Assembly: GCF_001638985.1 (NCBI RefSeq)
Contig: NW_017265161.1
Location: forward strand, 350,985-414,984
DNA length: 64,000 nt
Direction: 5' to 3'
Source: Phycomyces blakesleeanus NRRL 1555(-)
Taxonomy: Eukaryota > Mucoromycota > Mucoromycetes > Mucorales > Phycomycetaceae
Below, piece by piece: positions 35,861-47,800 of the stretch. Below the pieces are notes generated by a model. It was given only the letters and a program-made list of their open reading frames with translations, did no database searches and was not told the DNA's origin. The stretch's first letter is position 1, and each line of letters begins with the position of its first letter. The position numbers were made by a program, and so were the translations under genes.

Positions 35861-37663
35861 CTATTTTTGGTCTATATCACGGCACATTCTACATATTTGC
35901 CGACTTAAGCCCCCTTTTCTCTTTCTTTCTTCTTTGATCTATCAAAGGCATAATTGTATCCTTATTTAGAAATATCTTTATCTGCATATTATAAACAGCC
36001 AAATAATCAAGTAAAGCGAGCAAGATTTAGAAAAGAAGACGGTATTCAATTGTTGATAGGAACAGATCTTTGTGCCTGGTCAATTATATGAGTACAGAAT
36101 AAATTCGGATCAATTGTAAGAGTATTTGGGCTATTGTCTATCAAGAAGTCTTCTTCTTCTTCTTGTATGGCATTGAGGTGTAAGAGTAGATTGTGTTTGT
36201 GCATATATGCATGCGTGAATGTGTAAATTAGTGCGTAAGTGTGCGTATAAGCGCAAGTGGAAATGTAAGTAGTGATGTAGATGTGAAAAAAAAACAAAAA
36301 AAGCAATAACGTGTCCCTGTCAGTCTTGGTAATTCAATCATACTAATCGTCATTGTACACATATATTAGCACTATTATTGTTCGAAATGATGCCTTGAAT
36401 TTGGCCGGGTTTATAGTTTCTCTGCTAAAATTATAAAAAACTAAATGCCATACATACATTAAGATTGAATCAAATAAGAAAAAAAAACAAAAGCAAATTC
36501 TGATGAGAATGTCTATCTATTATTTATCAATATTTGTGCCGTTTGCTGTTTGCTGTTTAACCAATCCCAATCCTCAAAAGTCAAAGGCATTCAGTATTCT
36601 GTTTATTTCATAATATATATGTATATGTATGTCTGTAAAGATTTACAAAATTTACAAAAATATAAATAATATAAAATTGCCACCCATCTGAACCCCCCCC
36701 TTGTTTTCTTATATATTTATAACAGATGGAACTAAAATGCATATATATATATATATTTGTGTATGTACATATTCTATTCCAATGAACCTACAAACCAATA
36801 TTGATACTTCTTTTTTTGTTTTCGTTTTAATTGTTTTATAATTGTAATGTTTCTTAACCTTCAATATGATTTTGGCTTTTGAATTATCTTTTAAGCAAAA
36901 GATAAAAAAAAAAGAATGTAAAGGAGAACGAGGAAGAAGAAGATAAAGAAGAAGGGGAGGCAGAGAAGGGGGGAGGAAGGGGTGCCATCTTTAAGAGGAA
37001 TGGCGTCAGATGCAAGTGTCAAAAAGGGCTCTATAATGACAGTACACTTACACTTTGTTAGTAATCAAGATTTTGAATCTTAGAGATTACAATTCGACCA
37101 AGGTTTATGTAGCCCTCTAATTGTATATTACAAACGAACTTGTGCTCACTTTTGGTATATTCTATTATAGGGCATTCCCAAATAGGTGGGTAAGAAGAGC
37201 AAGAATTCTATGTTTTTAATTTATAGTGAGATTGAGATTGGGTGTGGAAGAACGAGCGTGAGGGTTGATGTACGTTGGTGCATATTGTGGGCACATTGGA
37301 GCAAAGGTATGTGCATACAAGCTTTTGTTTGTGTTTTATAAAAGAGTGAAAGCTCTAATTATCATCAGCAGTATTGAATTCAATTGGTTCTGTAGTAAAC
37401 CATACTTGGGTCTAGATTCAGGTGGAAGGACAATTGAAGTTTTTGCTTTGGATCAATAGAATACTTTTAATATATATATATTTATTGTTCAAATAATGAC
37501 TCGATCTTGACCTTTTTAACTAGAAGAACAATAGCATGTCCATGTTACTACTATAATTACTAATCGAATTATAATCAGTATAGGATATATTGTTTTTAGT
37601 TGTTTCAACTGTTTCAATTATATTAAAACAAAAGCAACAGACTAAAATGAATATCTATTTATC
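35861..37663. other. Intergenic region, no gene seen
   Basis: AT-rich sequence with TA, CTT and GAAG runs. Short frames at 36046-36306 (-) and 37265-37459 (+) have no coding character. It forms the 3' flank of the LYR gene and distal upstream DNA of the small secreted gene. Confidence 0.5.
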
Positions 37664-38624
37664 TTATAGACATAGATCCAATTCCTGATTGAGCATCTCA
37701 ATGACAAGGTCTAAATCATCCATACAGTGGGCATGCATATAGCTTATATCACTTGGTATATTTCTTCGAAGAATATTTGGTCTACAATAATATAAAGTAA
37801 AAATACAAAATAAAAACGAGCCGTAACTGAAAGAAAGCACTATAGATCTATAGGTCTATTTATCTGTCTGATTGCTTATCATGCACTGTTACGTTTGAAC
37901 CTCATCTTCATTCCTTTTCTTTCTATTTATTTATTTATTTATTTATTTTGGATATTCTCTTATCGTTCTTGACATTAGCACACCTTAAATAACCCACACT
38001 CTCTTACCGTTCATTAAAGCGATTTTGGTAAAATTGAAAATCACACAGATTACGAACAATCTTGTGTTCCAGCCCTTTACGTTGAGAGGCAATCTTGAGA
38101 AAGGCTAATGTGTTTTGAGCTATAATGATGATGGGAATTTGATATATTACTTGGTTAGATTTAAAGTATTCACGATACGTAAAGGCAAATCATAAACTAT
38201 ATTTAAATCAATTCATCTCTTTTGTTTTATTTTATTTTATTTTATTTTCTTTTCTTTTCTTTTCTTGTCCCTTACATCTTATCCAAAGATCGCCAAGCTT
38301 TTCTGGATCGGTTTCGGTCAAATTTTTATCGAATTTTGTACGTGTCCATTGCCAGATTTGCTTTCTTTGTCGGTTAGTCCCAACCACGGCTTTTGATCCT
38401 GCCCTCAAAAACGTGCGATAGAGTTTTCGGCTCTCGGCACCAGACAGCTTTGTGTTTGGCGGTTGGGATACCCAAAGAGACAAATTGTTATCTTGACCAG
38501 CAGACGACGAAACCAGGCGTCTTGGACAAGTAACTCTAAGAACTGGTGATAGTCTGTTTTGGCTGGGAGGCACCAAAAACCACAAACGATTCATTGGGTG
38601 TATAGACTTGATCAATTGCAGCAT
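37664..38624 (-). CDS. Mitochondrial LYR-motif protein
   Basis: Three exons (38276-38624, 38008-38119, 37664-37781) join in frame to 192 aa. The first 45 residues are basic, hydroxylated and lack acidic residues (MLQLIKSIHPMNRLWF, CPRRLVSSS), like a mitochondrial presequence. The Leu-Tyr-Arg triplet falls at residues 68-70 in ESRKLYRTFLRAG, followed by charged helices (RKQIWQWTRTKFDKN) as in Complex1_LYR proteins. Such proteins bind acyl carrier protein and act in iron-sulfur transfer or respiratory-complex assembly. The helical C-terminus reads MHAHCMDDLDLVIEML. The exact subfamily and target are unknown. Confidence 0.75.
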
Positions 38625-40579
38625 CTTATAAATCGATCTTTGATGTGATCAAGTACATTATTGTGAAGCATTTCCATTTTTTATTCTTAATTTATATATA
38701 TATATTTATATATATTTATATTGGCTTTAAAAATAAATAAATAAATAAATAAATTAATTTTTTTTTTAAAAAAAAGAAATGCCACACAAATGAGTGGCTA
38801 CCTGCACCAAGTGACTGACTGACTGGGTGGGAAGGATATGCTATTTCTGATTTGCAACCAAAATATATATAATTCAAAATCAATAATCAAGAAGCATAGA
38901 TATAGATATACACATGGATTTAGTTTAGATTTGTTAATAGAATTGAAACACTTGTAGTTGAGATTGATTTTTCTGTCTTTCTGAACACAGCTATCAATTA
39001 AAAATTGAAACAAAATGTATTCATAGTAAAAAAAAAAAAGAGAGAGAGGGCGCAATTTACATTGCTAATATTATAAAATATCATTAATGTAGTATGTAGG
39101 AAGATTTTGAATAAAAATCAAAATACATTCTTTGTTAGATTTCAAATAATAGGATTACTTCTTTTCTTTTGTTCGTTATGTGTTTTGTTTATAAATAAGA
39201 AATTAGAGTCAATTAATTGAAATTAAGGTCCTAGGATGACAAGCATTTTGTAGGCCAACAGGAACCAAGTAATTGGGTTCATTAGATCTTTTCTTTCTTC
39301 TACCAAAACCTTCCCTTGTTTCAAAAATTGCCCTTTATCAAAATGATTCTTTTTTTTTTTCTTTTGGCGTAAAAAGTCGAACAAGAAAAAAAAAGAAATA
39401 AATAAATAAATGGGAAGCAATTAATGATAGATTTGAGTTTCACAAATGATGGGTAATAAATACTTTGGATACCTGTTGGGCACCAAAGAAAGACGTTTGT
39501 TCTCTTTCTTTGAACACAAAAACTGTCACTGTCACAGAGAGCAAACGTCACTACCAACAAGCCACTCTGATACGCAATACGCAATACAAAAAAGAAAAGT
39601 CGTAAGTGATGGTTTTTATTTTGTTCTTTATTTTATTTTATTTTATTTTATTTTATTTTATCTCACCCTTTAACAAATATCTCTAATCAATCTACGTATT
39701 CATGTAACGGGTAAGTCTATTGATTTGGGCCTAAAAATGTATACATATATAGTAATAATTACATGCTTTAAAGAGAGAGAGAGAAAATGAATGAATGAAT
39801 GAATTTTAATAATAATAATGAAAAAAAAGGCCTGACTCTCTTATTCTACATTTTTTTTTTTAGCTATTTAGCTTGATAGTATAATCAATTAGAGTATTAG
39901 TAATAATGAAAGAAAAATAAAATAAAAAAGAGATGAAAAAGGAGTGGACGACGTTTTACACATTAAGAGGAGTGCGTGGTTCCTGTGGATGGCTTGGCTT
40001 GCCTGCTGTGAAAAAAAAAAAGAAGCTTGGATGAATGAATATGAATGATTTTGCGGATATCGGGTGTACACGGGTTGAATACATTTGGGATAATAGTTTT
40101 TTAATGATTTTCATGTATACATATAAATTATATTTATATATATATATATATTCGGTTCCCCGGCCAAAGATATTTGCTCAAAGATGCTCTTGTCTTGCCA
40201 GCCGAGGGGTAGTTTATACACGGAACCAAGATCAAACATAAAACGGCCTCTATATAGACCCAATGCCTGACAGACTGCGGCTTAGGGACAGATACGGGAT
40301 CGACATCTTTCTTTCTTTCTTTTCTATACATTATATTACATATTACGTTACGCTTTATTACGCTTTGTTACGTTTTGTTACGTCTTGCTATGTTTAATAA
40401 ATAAAATTATAATGAAATTAAAACCACGTTTTCTCTCTCTCTCTCATTTTTTTTTTACGTTTTTATATTATTATTATTTTGGAAAAAGGGAAGGGGTTGG
40501 AGGAGATATCTGAGTTTTGCATGTTTTCCTTTTTCCTCTTTGTCTTCTGCGTCTTAGTTTTTAGTTCTCTGTCTTTGTC
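38625..40579. other. Intergenic region before the trehalose gene
   Basis: AT-rich, with ATAA and TTTTA repeats and a T10-A8 palindrome at 38758-38775. An isolated minus-strand coding-like frame lies at 39223-39360 (see findings). Towards the trehalose gene it holds AGGGG stress-element cores near 40204 (in GCCGAGGGGTAG) and 40491, then a CT-rich leader. No complete gene is supported. Confidence 0.45.
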
Positions 40580-43523
40580 ATGAACCCAAGTCAATTCCTG
40601 CAGCTTCTGCCCATTGACTCTCAGTCGCCACAAAAACGCATTATTCATGTCTGCCACCAACTACCGTTTGAAATCACTTACCAAGGGTCTGAAGAGAAAT
40701 GGTCATTCTTGCCCAGAAGAGGCCATTCGGCAATGCACGCCGGGATTAGGTCATTGAATGGCGACCAGTGGAGAACCTTGGTTATTGGTGGGGCAGGCAA
40801 GATACACATTTCTCCAGAAGCTGGTCTCAAAGACACAGTGTCACCACCATGGCTGTGTGGCCAAGAAAAAGACCGACTTGTCAACCAACTCCTAGAAGAC
40901 CACAATTGTATCCCACTACTGTTAGACAGCGAATCAGCCGCCGGGCATTATGACGGTTACTGCAAGACAAGTAAGTCATGGTTTAATTTGGTTAATTAAG
41001 CACAAAACACACATTAAAAAATATGCCTGTACATAAAGTGCTATGGCCTCTATTTAATTACATAATCTGGAACGATGCTACCGATGGTCGTCTGGAACGT
41101 CAACAATGGGATGCATACTGTAAAGTGAATCAGGCATATGCAGACATGCTTGTAGAACAATACACAGAAGGAGACACGAGTAAGTTGTGCAAATATGCAA
41201 GTGTGTGTGTGTACTACTTTGAAAAGGAAATGGAAAAGTGAAAGATAAATCTTCTTATTCTTTAGTATGGGTTCATGACTACCATCTCTTGTTGGTACCT
41301 ATGATGATTCGAAACAAGCTACCAAACGCAAGGATTGGCTTATTTGTCCACGCATCATTCCCCAGTTCAGAGATTTTTCGATGCCTTCCAAGTAAGACAC
41401 CATTTAGCAAGACAATATATTCTCATCTTCTTATTTTTTTTTGTTTGGTCAATTTTAGAGAGACAAGAAATCCTCAAAGGTATGATGGGTGCCAATCTTG
41501 TCGGATTCCAGGTAAAGTATATATATATATATATATAGAGCGCTTAATAATAATGAGAGTAATCTTTGTAACTGTATTTGGGTGGCACTACCTTTTCGTT
41601 GTTGTTGTCATTAGACCTATGCAAATGCCCGTCATTTCATTTCAACCTGCACCCGCGTACTTGGCTATGAATCCACCCCGGATGGTGTTGATTGCGACGG
41701 CCACTTTTGTTATGTCGGTACCTTCCCAATTGGTATTGACGCTGAATCAATCGATGCCCAGAGGTCCTCCCCGGGTGTGCTTCCGAAGATCAAGGCCATT
41801 GCAGAAATGTATACCGGAAAGAAAATTCTGGTAGGAAGAGACAAGCTGGATCTGGTCAAAGAAGTGCTTCAAAAATTAGCTGCGTTTGAAAAATTCTTGA
41901 CAAATTATCCAGAATGGAGAAACAAGGCAAGATAATAAGAAATATGGGTTATGTAACAGTGGTAGTGATAAGAATACAAGAAAATCCATATTCTTCTGTC
42001 CTTTACTCACACTCACTATTTAGGTTGTCCTGATTCAAGTGACAGATTCTACAACGGCAGAGTCGGCTAAACTTGAACACAAGGTTTCAGAGGCTGCAGC
42101 ACATATTAACGGCACATTTGGCTCACTTGAGTTTACACCAGTCCACCATTATCACCACCACATCCAACCCGATGAGTACTATGCCCTCTTATCTATAGCA
42201 GACGCCGCAGTCCTAACGGCCGTTCGAGATGGCATGAACACCACGAGTTTGGAGTATGTGATGTGTCAAGAGGAGAATCACGGTCCTTTGATCCTCTCAG
42301 AGCTGGCAGGTACTGCAGGATCCATGGGATCTGCTTTACTCGTCAATCCATGGGACTATGCGGGCGTTGCAAAGGCTATCAACGATGCTCTTGTTATGTC
42401 TGAAGAAGAAAAAGCAACTAGACACATGGTAAACTTATCATTATATATATTGAGAATAACGATAATGACCAAAGTATACTAACCTTTTATCTTTTATTTC
42501 ATACTATAGCAACTCCTGCGTCAAGTCAAGTCTAATACGGCTTCATTTTGGGCCCACTCTTTTGTCAAGAGTTTGAATTACACAATGGCCCTGTCGGATA
42601 TGAATAATTACACGCCTCTTCTCAACAACGAATCTTTACTTGCTAGTTACAAGAAAGCCAACAAGCGTCTTTTGTGCTTTGATTACGATGTAAGAAAAAC
42701 ACACACATATATACCTTATTTTACTTTAACTTTTTATATATATATTTTTAAAAAAAAGGGAACCATAACACCTATTTGCAAAACTCCTGGTGCAGCTGTG
42801 CCACCTCCAGACATGCTTCGAGCTCTTGAAACCCTCTGCAATGATGCAAAGAATGAGGTTTGGATTATATCCGGAAGAGATGAAGCCGGACTGGACAACT
42901 GGCTTGGACATCTTCCTGGCCTTGGCTTGAGCGCCGAGCACGGAAGTTTTATAAAGTACCCTCACACATCCAAGTGGATCAACCTGGCCGAGCACTGTGA
43001 CATGAACTGGAAACACGATGTTCTCGAGATCTTTACTTACTATACCGAACGAACCACCGGAAGTTTCATTGAACACAAACGGTGCGCAATCACCTGGCAT
43101 TATCGCCTGGCCGATCCGGATTATGGAGCCTTCCAGGCAAAAGAGTGCCAGAACCATCTCGAGGGAGCCATTCTTTCCAAGATGCCTGTGGAAATCCTGG
43201 TGGGTAAGAAAAACCTAGAGGTCCGTCCGATATCAGTCAACAAGGGAGAAGTAGTAAACCGGTTGCTGGTCCAGCAACAGCAGGAGGACGGCGGGTTTGA
43301 TTTCTGTCTGAGCTGTGGTGACGACCGGACAGACGAAGATATGTTCAAGACAATGAGTAAAGCCGAGTCTATCCCAAGCCAAGATGTGTTCTCGATCAAG
43401 GTCGGAATAGAAGGAAAAAAGACACGGGCAAGGTGGTACCTGCCAACAGTAAAAGCAGTGATTCAAACGATGCAGGCCATGGCAAGCGTTTCTGCTTCTG
43501 CTTCTGTTAATGAAAGCTTATAA
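40580..43523 (+). CDS. TPS2: Trehalose-6-phosphate phosphatase with degenerate synthase domain (Tps2-like)
   Basis: Eight exons (40580-40970, 41039-41179, 41266-41391, 41459-41511, 41615-41926, 42024-42428, 42510-42689, 42759-43523) give 790 aa. The N-terminal GT20 domain keeps WVHDYHLLLVP, SSEIFRCLP, VGRDKLDLVK and RDGMNTTSLEY. However, the substrate-binding NRLP of active synthases is HQLP here, and no clear N-terminal glycine loop is seen, as in Tps2-type proteins. The C-terminal phosphatase domain is complete: CFDYDGTITP (D534, D536), IISGRDEAGLDNWLG, and GDDRTDEDMF. It likely dephosphorylates trehalose-6-phosphate within a Tps complex; trehalose is a stress and spore reserve. Intron 5 seems to use a GC donor (AAG|GCAAGA), since a GT reading meets a stop. 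Confidence 0.92.
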
Positions 43524-44873
43524 TTATGCATATGTATATATAGAAGATAATTGTCGTGTACATTTTAGAAATTATTTTTGTTAATATTATTATTATTATT
43601 ATTATTCATAGAGTGTTTAAAGTATGATTTGCTATTATTTGATTTTGACGTATAATAGTTCAAAAATTCCGGCTATTTTGTCTGTTGATTTATTCTTTAT
43701 TTTGAACCAAAAATATTTCACTCTTTTGCAGGTTTTCTGTCATATTTTTTTTTCTTAAAAAAAGTGCTATAGCTATTTTCCAATATCCCTATTGGAATCA
43801 CCATTTTTTCAATCAACCAATAACTAAATATCTAATTCTGTTATCCACAATAGCATAGACAGGTTTGGTCTTTCAAAAACAAAAGGCTTGTTTGCCTATG
43901 ACCATAATCTAAACTGTCCTTATTATAGCCCAAAGTTCTTTAGAGAAAATACCAGTCATGAAAAAAAAAAGGTATTATGCAACCTTTTTCTACGTTTATT
44001 TAGAATCCCATAAAGCCAATCTGGTAAGGGAAATCATTAAACTGATGAGTGAATTGGCTCCAACCCACTCCTATCCATGATATAACTAGTGAAACTGAAC
44101 TTGGATTTAGCTCTATTGATTCATTACTATGCAGTCTTTCGGAGAACCATGATAAGTGCATGCATCATAGATAAACCAATGAAACGACCATTAAAGTAAG
44201 AAAGAACGAAAAGTTTGTTAGCACCTAAACGACCAGCCGTTTGAATCTTCAGTCTCTGTAATGTCTATATCTATATATATATATATATAATATCTTGGAG
44301 TTGCTAACAGTTGGGGTATACATATTTCTTGGGTTTGGACATGTCGAAATCCTAACTGATAAGCAAGATGGACAAACTTGATGATGGATGGTCCGATTTT
44401 GTTGCTTGTTCCTTGAATGCAATAGACACCTTACTAAAGTTTCACCCATCCACTTATATATATATATATATTCGTTAAAGCAATTTTTATCCAATCATCA
44501 TCACTCTCAACCAGTGTTTTTGGAATCGGACATTAAAACAATAAATAAAATGATTGTAAAGTGAGTGACAGATTTACGGTCTTTAGTCTTGTCTGAACAC
44601 GTCATTTAAATAGCGTAGTATTTCAAAAAACTTAAAGCCTTTGTTCCCTTTTCATTTTATTATATTTTATTATATTTTTTTTTAAAACGCCAAAAAATAA
44701 TATTAATATTTTAACGTTAATAATACTAATACTAATATTTATACTATTATTGTTATTATTGTTACCGTGAATATTACTATAACCTCTACTACTTTTTCTT
44801 ACTATTGCTAATATTAACAACAACAACAACAACAACAACAGTAATACCATAATTATACCACTCTTTTAATAAG
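43524..44873. other. Intergenic region upstream of XRN1
   Basis: TTA repeats near 43586-43612, a minus-strand transposon-like relic at about 43970-44520, and AT-rich DNA. The last 60 bases before the XRN1 ATG contain a (CAA)n run at 44817-44840, probably in the 5' leader. No complete gene is supported. Confidence 0.45.
43970..44520 (-). pseudogene. Decayed coding sequence, probably of a mobile element
   Basis: Minus-strand frames give protein-like runs such as VSIAFKEQATKSDHPSSSLS followed by DFDMSKPKKYVYPNC, and further along NGWSFRC and FHWFIYDACTYHGSPKDC. They are broken by several TAG/TAA stops, some where Trp or Gln would fit, and by TA-repeat insertions. The style resembles old transposase or retroelement remains, but I could not assign a family. 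Confidence 0.3.
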
Positions 44874-47800
44874 ATGGGAATCCCAAAGTTTTTTCGATGG
44901 ATAAGGTAATAATCATAAAAGAAGGAAACAATCAGAAAAAAAAGAAAGAAAGAAAGGGGAATAAAGGAAAGGAATCTTCAGTGGCAAATAAAAGCATAAC
45001 ATAATTCTGTCAAACAAAAAAAACCCCTCCTCTCAAATATATATATACATACACACAAAAAGCTAGATTTATATAATACTTGTTTCATTAAATCTTCTTT
45101 ACATGCGTGTCATGTAGTGAACGTTATCCAATGTCCTCGCAGTTGATTGCTGAAAACAGAATACCAGAATTTGGTAAAATAATAATAATAATTATAATTA
45201 AAAATAAGAAATAAAATAAGAAATAAAGAAAAGATGCATGGCAACGTAGATTCCTCGTCATTCTCCTCATCCACAATATCATGTTCACAATCACAATCAC
45301 AATCATAGCCAATACTGTCATCATTACCACCTCTTCTTCCTTTCCTTTTCTTTGTATTCTTACTTCTTTTCTTCTGCTTGACGAACATAATAATAATAAC
45401 AAATCAATATGATATATATATATATACATACATACATATAAAATCAATCGTCCTTTCTGAACACTATATGATACAAAATATTAGACAACTTGTACCTGGA
45501 CATGAATGGCATCATTCACAACTGCTCTCACAACAACAACGAAAGTGCACATTTCCGAATCACCGAAGAACAAATCTGGGTGGGAATTTTCAATTATGTT
45601 GACCATCTTTTCGCAAAAATCAAGCCAAACAAGGTTTTCTTCCTTGCTATCGATGGTGTTGCTCCAAGAGCCAAGATGAATCAACAGAGATCCAGACGTT
45701 TTAGAACCGCAAAAGATGCAGAGGACACTCGTCAGCGTGCTATCGAAAAGGGTGAACAGCTTCCAGAAGAAGATCCATTTGACAGTAATTGTATTACACC
45801 TGGTTAGTAAAAAAAAAAAAAAAAATACATTTTTTTTTAAAGCACATGCACACACACGCACGCACGTTCCTATTTTTTCTCTGGATTGAATATCTAACTC
45901 TAATATATATTTTTTCTGTAAAATAAAATAAAATAGGCACTGATTTTATGAAGAAGTTGACACTTCAATTACGTTATTTTATTAATAAGAAAGTATCAGA
46001 AGACTCCAATTGGCAGAATGTCGAAGTCATCCTTTCAGGTCCTGAGGTACCCGGAGAAGGAGAGCACAAGATCATGGAATACATTCGTCTTTCAAAGGCC
46101 CAGCCTGATTACAATCCAAATACAAGACATTGTCTCTATGGCCTCGATGCTGATCTCATTATGCTTGGTCTTGTGAGCCACGACCCTCATTTTGCCCTAC
46201 TACGTGAAGAAGTTGTTTTTGGAAAACAAAATCGAAAGAAAGCTACGTAAGTGATTCAAATAATAATAATAAAAGAAAGTGTAAAAAAAAATAAGAGTGA
46301 GGGATCATGCTTGAAATATACAACTTTATATATTTAATTGGGTACCGATATTATGCTGTGATTTAGATTGGATACCACAAACTTTTACTTGATGCACCAT
46401 TCTCTTATAAGAGAGTATCTTGACATGGAGTTCAAGTCTCTCAAGACATCATTGACATTCCCGTACGATCTTGAGCGTATTATCGATGACTTTGTCTTAA
46501 TAGCCCTATTCATCGGAAACGATTTCTTGCCCCATTTACCAAGTCTTCACATCAACGAAGGCGCCCTGGGTCTTATGTTTAATATTTACAAGAGCATCCT
46601 ACCAACCTGTGACGGTTACATCCAGGATTGTGGAAGGGTCGACATGTCGAAACTTCAGAAGATCCTGAGCGAACTGGCCAATGTGGTAGAGAAGGAGGCT
46701 TTCGATGCAGAGTGCGTCAATGGGTTGTACCTTGCAGGCAAGGGTGAAGATGGACAGTTTGAACGCGAGGCTCTCCACAATATCGAGAAAAGAAAGAAAA
46801 AGAAGTCCCTGAGTAAGTATGATTTCTCCAAAATGGATAGTAAACATAACGAGTCGAGAAAGAGATACACGTAGAATGATTAATATTATAACACAAACCA
46901 ACATCAAACAAAAAATTATCATCGCCATCGAATATTCATTCTTTTTTTTTTACAATATATATTTTAGCCATTACTTCTGGACAAAAAGAAATCTTTAAAA
47001 ATATCAAGGCATTTGTGTTGGCACACAAGCCCGGAAAAACCGAAGCTCTTCGGTTTGACCCCGAAGAAACCAAAGAGTCGGACAAGAAGTTTATTCAAAA
47101 CGTGGCTCGTGATCTAGGCCTTAATTATGTGTCAAGGTACAATGATCAAGATGGATCCAAGGAGCTGTTTATCGAATTCTTTGAGAGCGACGAGAGCGAC
47201 GAAAGTGAAGATGAACTGGACGAAGAAGCCATTTTGGCCCGTGACCGTGTTTTGAACAAGTACGCCCGGGCTCATGTAGTGACCGACACCAAGACAGAAG
47301 AAGATTTGGAGCGACAAGAAAAGGAAACATATGACAATGGATTTAAAGAGTGGAAATCAAGATACTATAAAGTAAGTTTCTTTAATTTATCTTCTTCTTC
47401 TGGTTCAAATACATATATGCATGTGTATTTATTCGTTATTTTTTCTCTTTTTATGTATTTGTTAGGAAAAAATGAACATCAACTATGATGATGAAAAAGA
47501 CATGGATAATATCGTTAGATCTTATATCACTGGTATCCAATGGGTACTCCACTACTACTATAATGGTGTGGCTTCCTGGGGATGGTTTTATCCTTATCAC
47601 TATGCACCCAGAATTTCGGATTTGCTCAACCTTGAAAAATACCAAGATATGCAGTTTGATCTCGGAGTTCCCTTTAAGCCATTTGAACAATTGATGGGTG
47701 TCTTGCCAAGTTTGAGTAAGAAACTTTTGCCAGCACCATTCCAAGTAAGCCAAACTCTTACACTTTCATATAAATATATATAGATATATATATTATTTTT

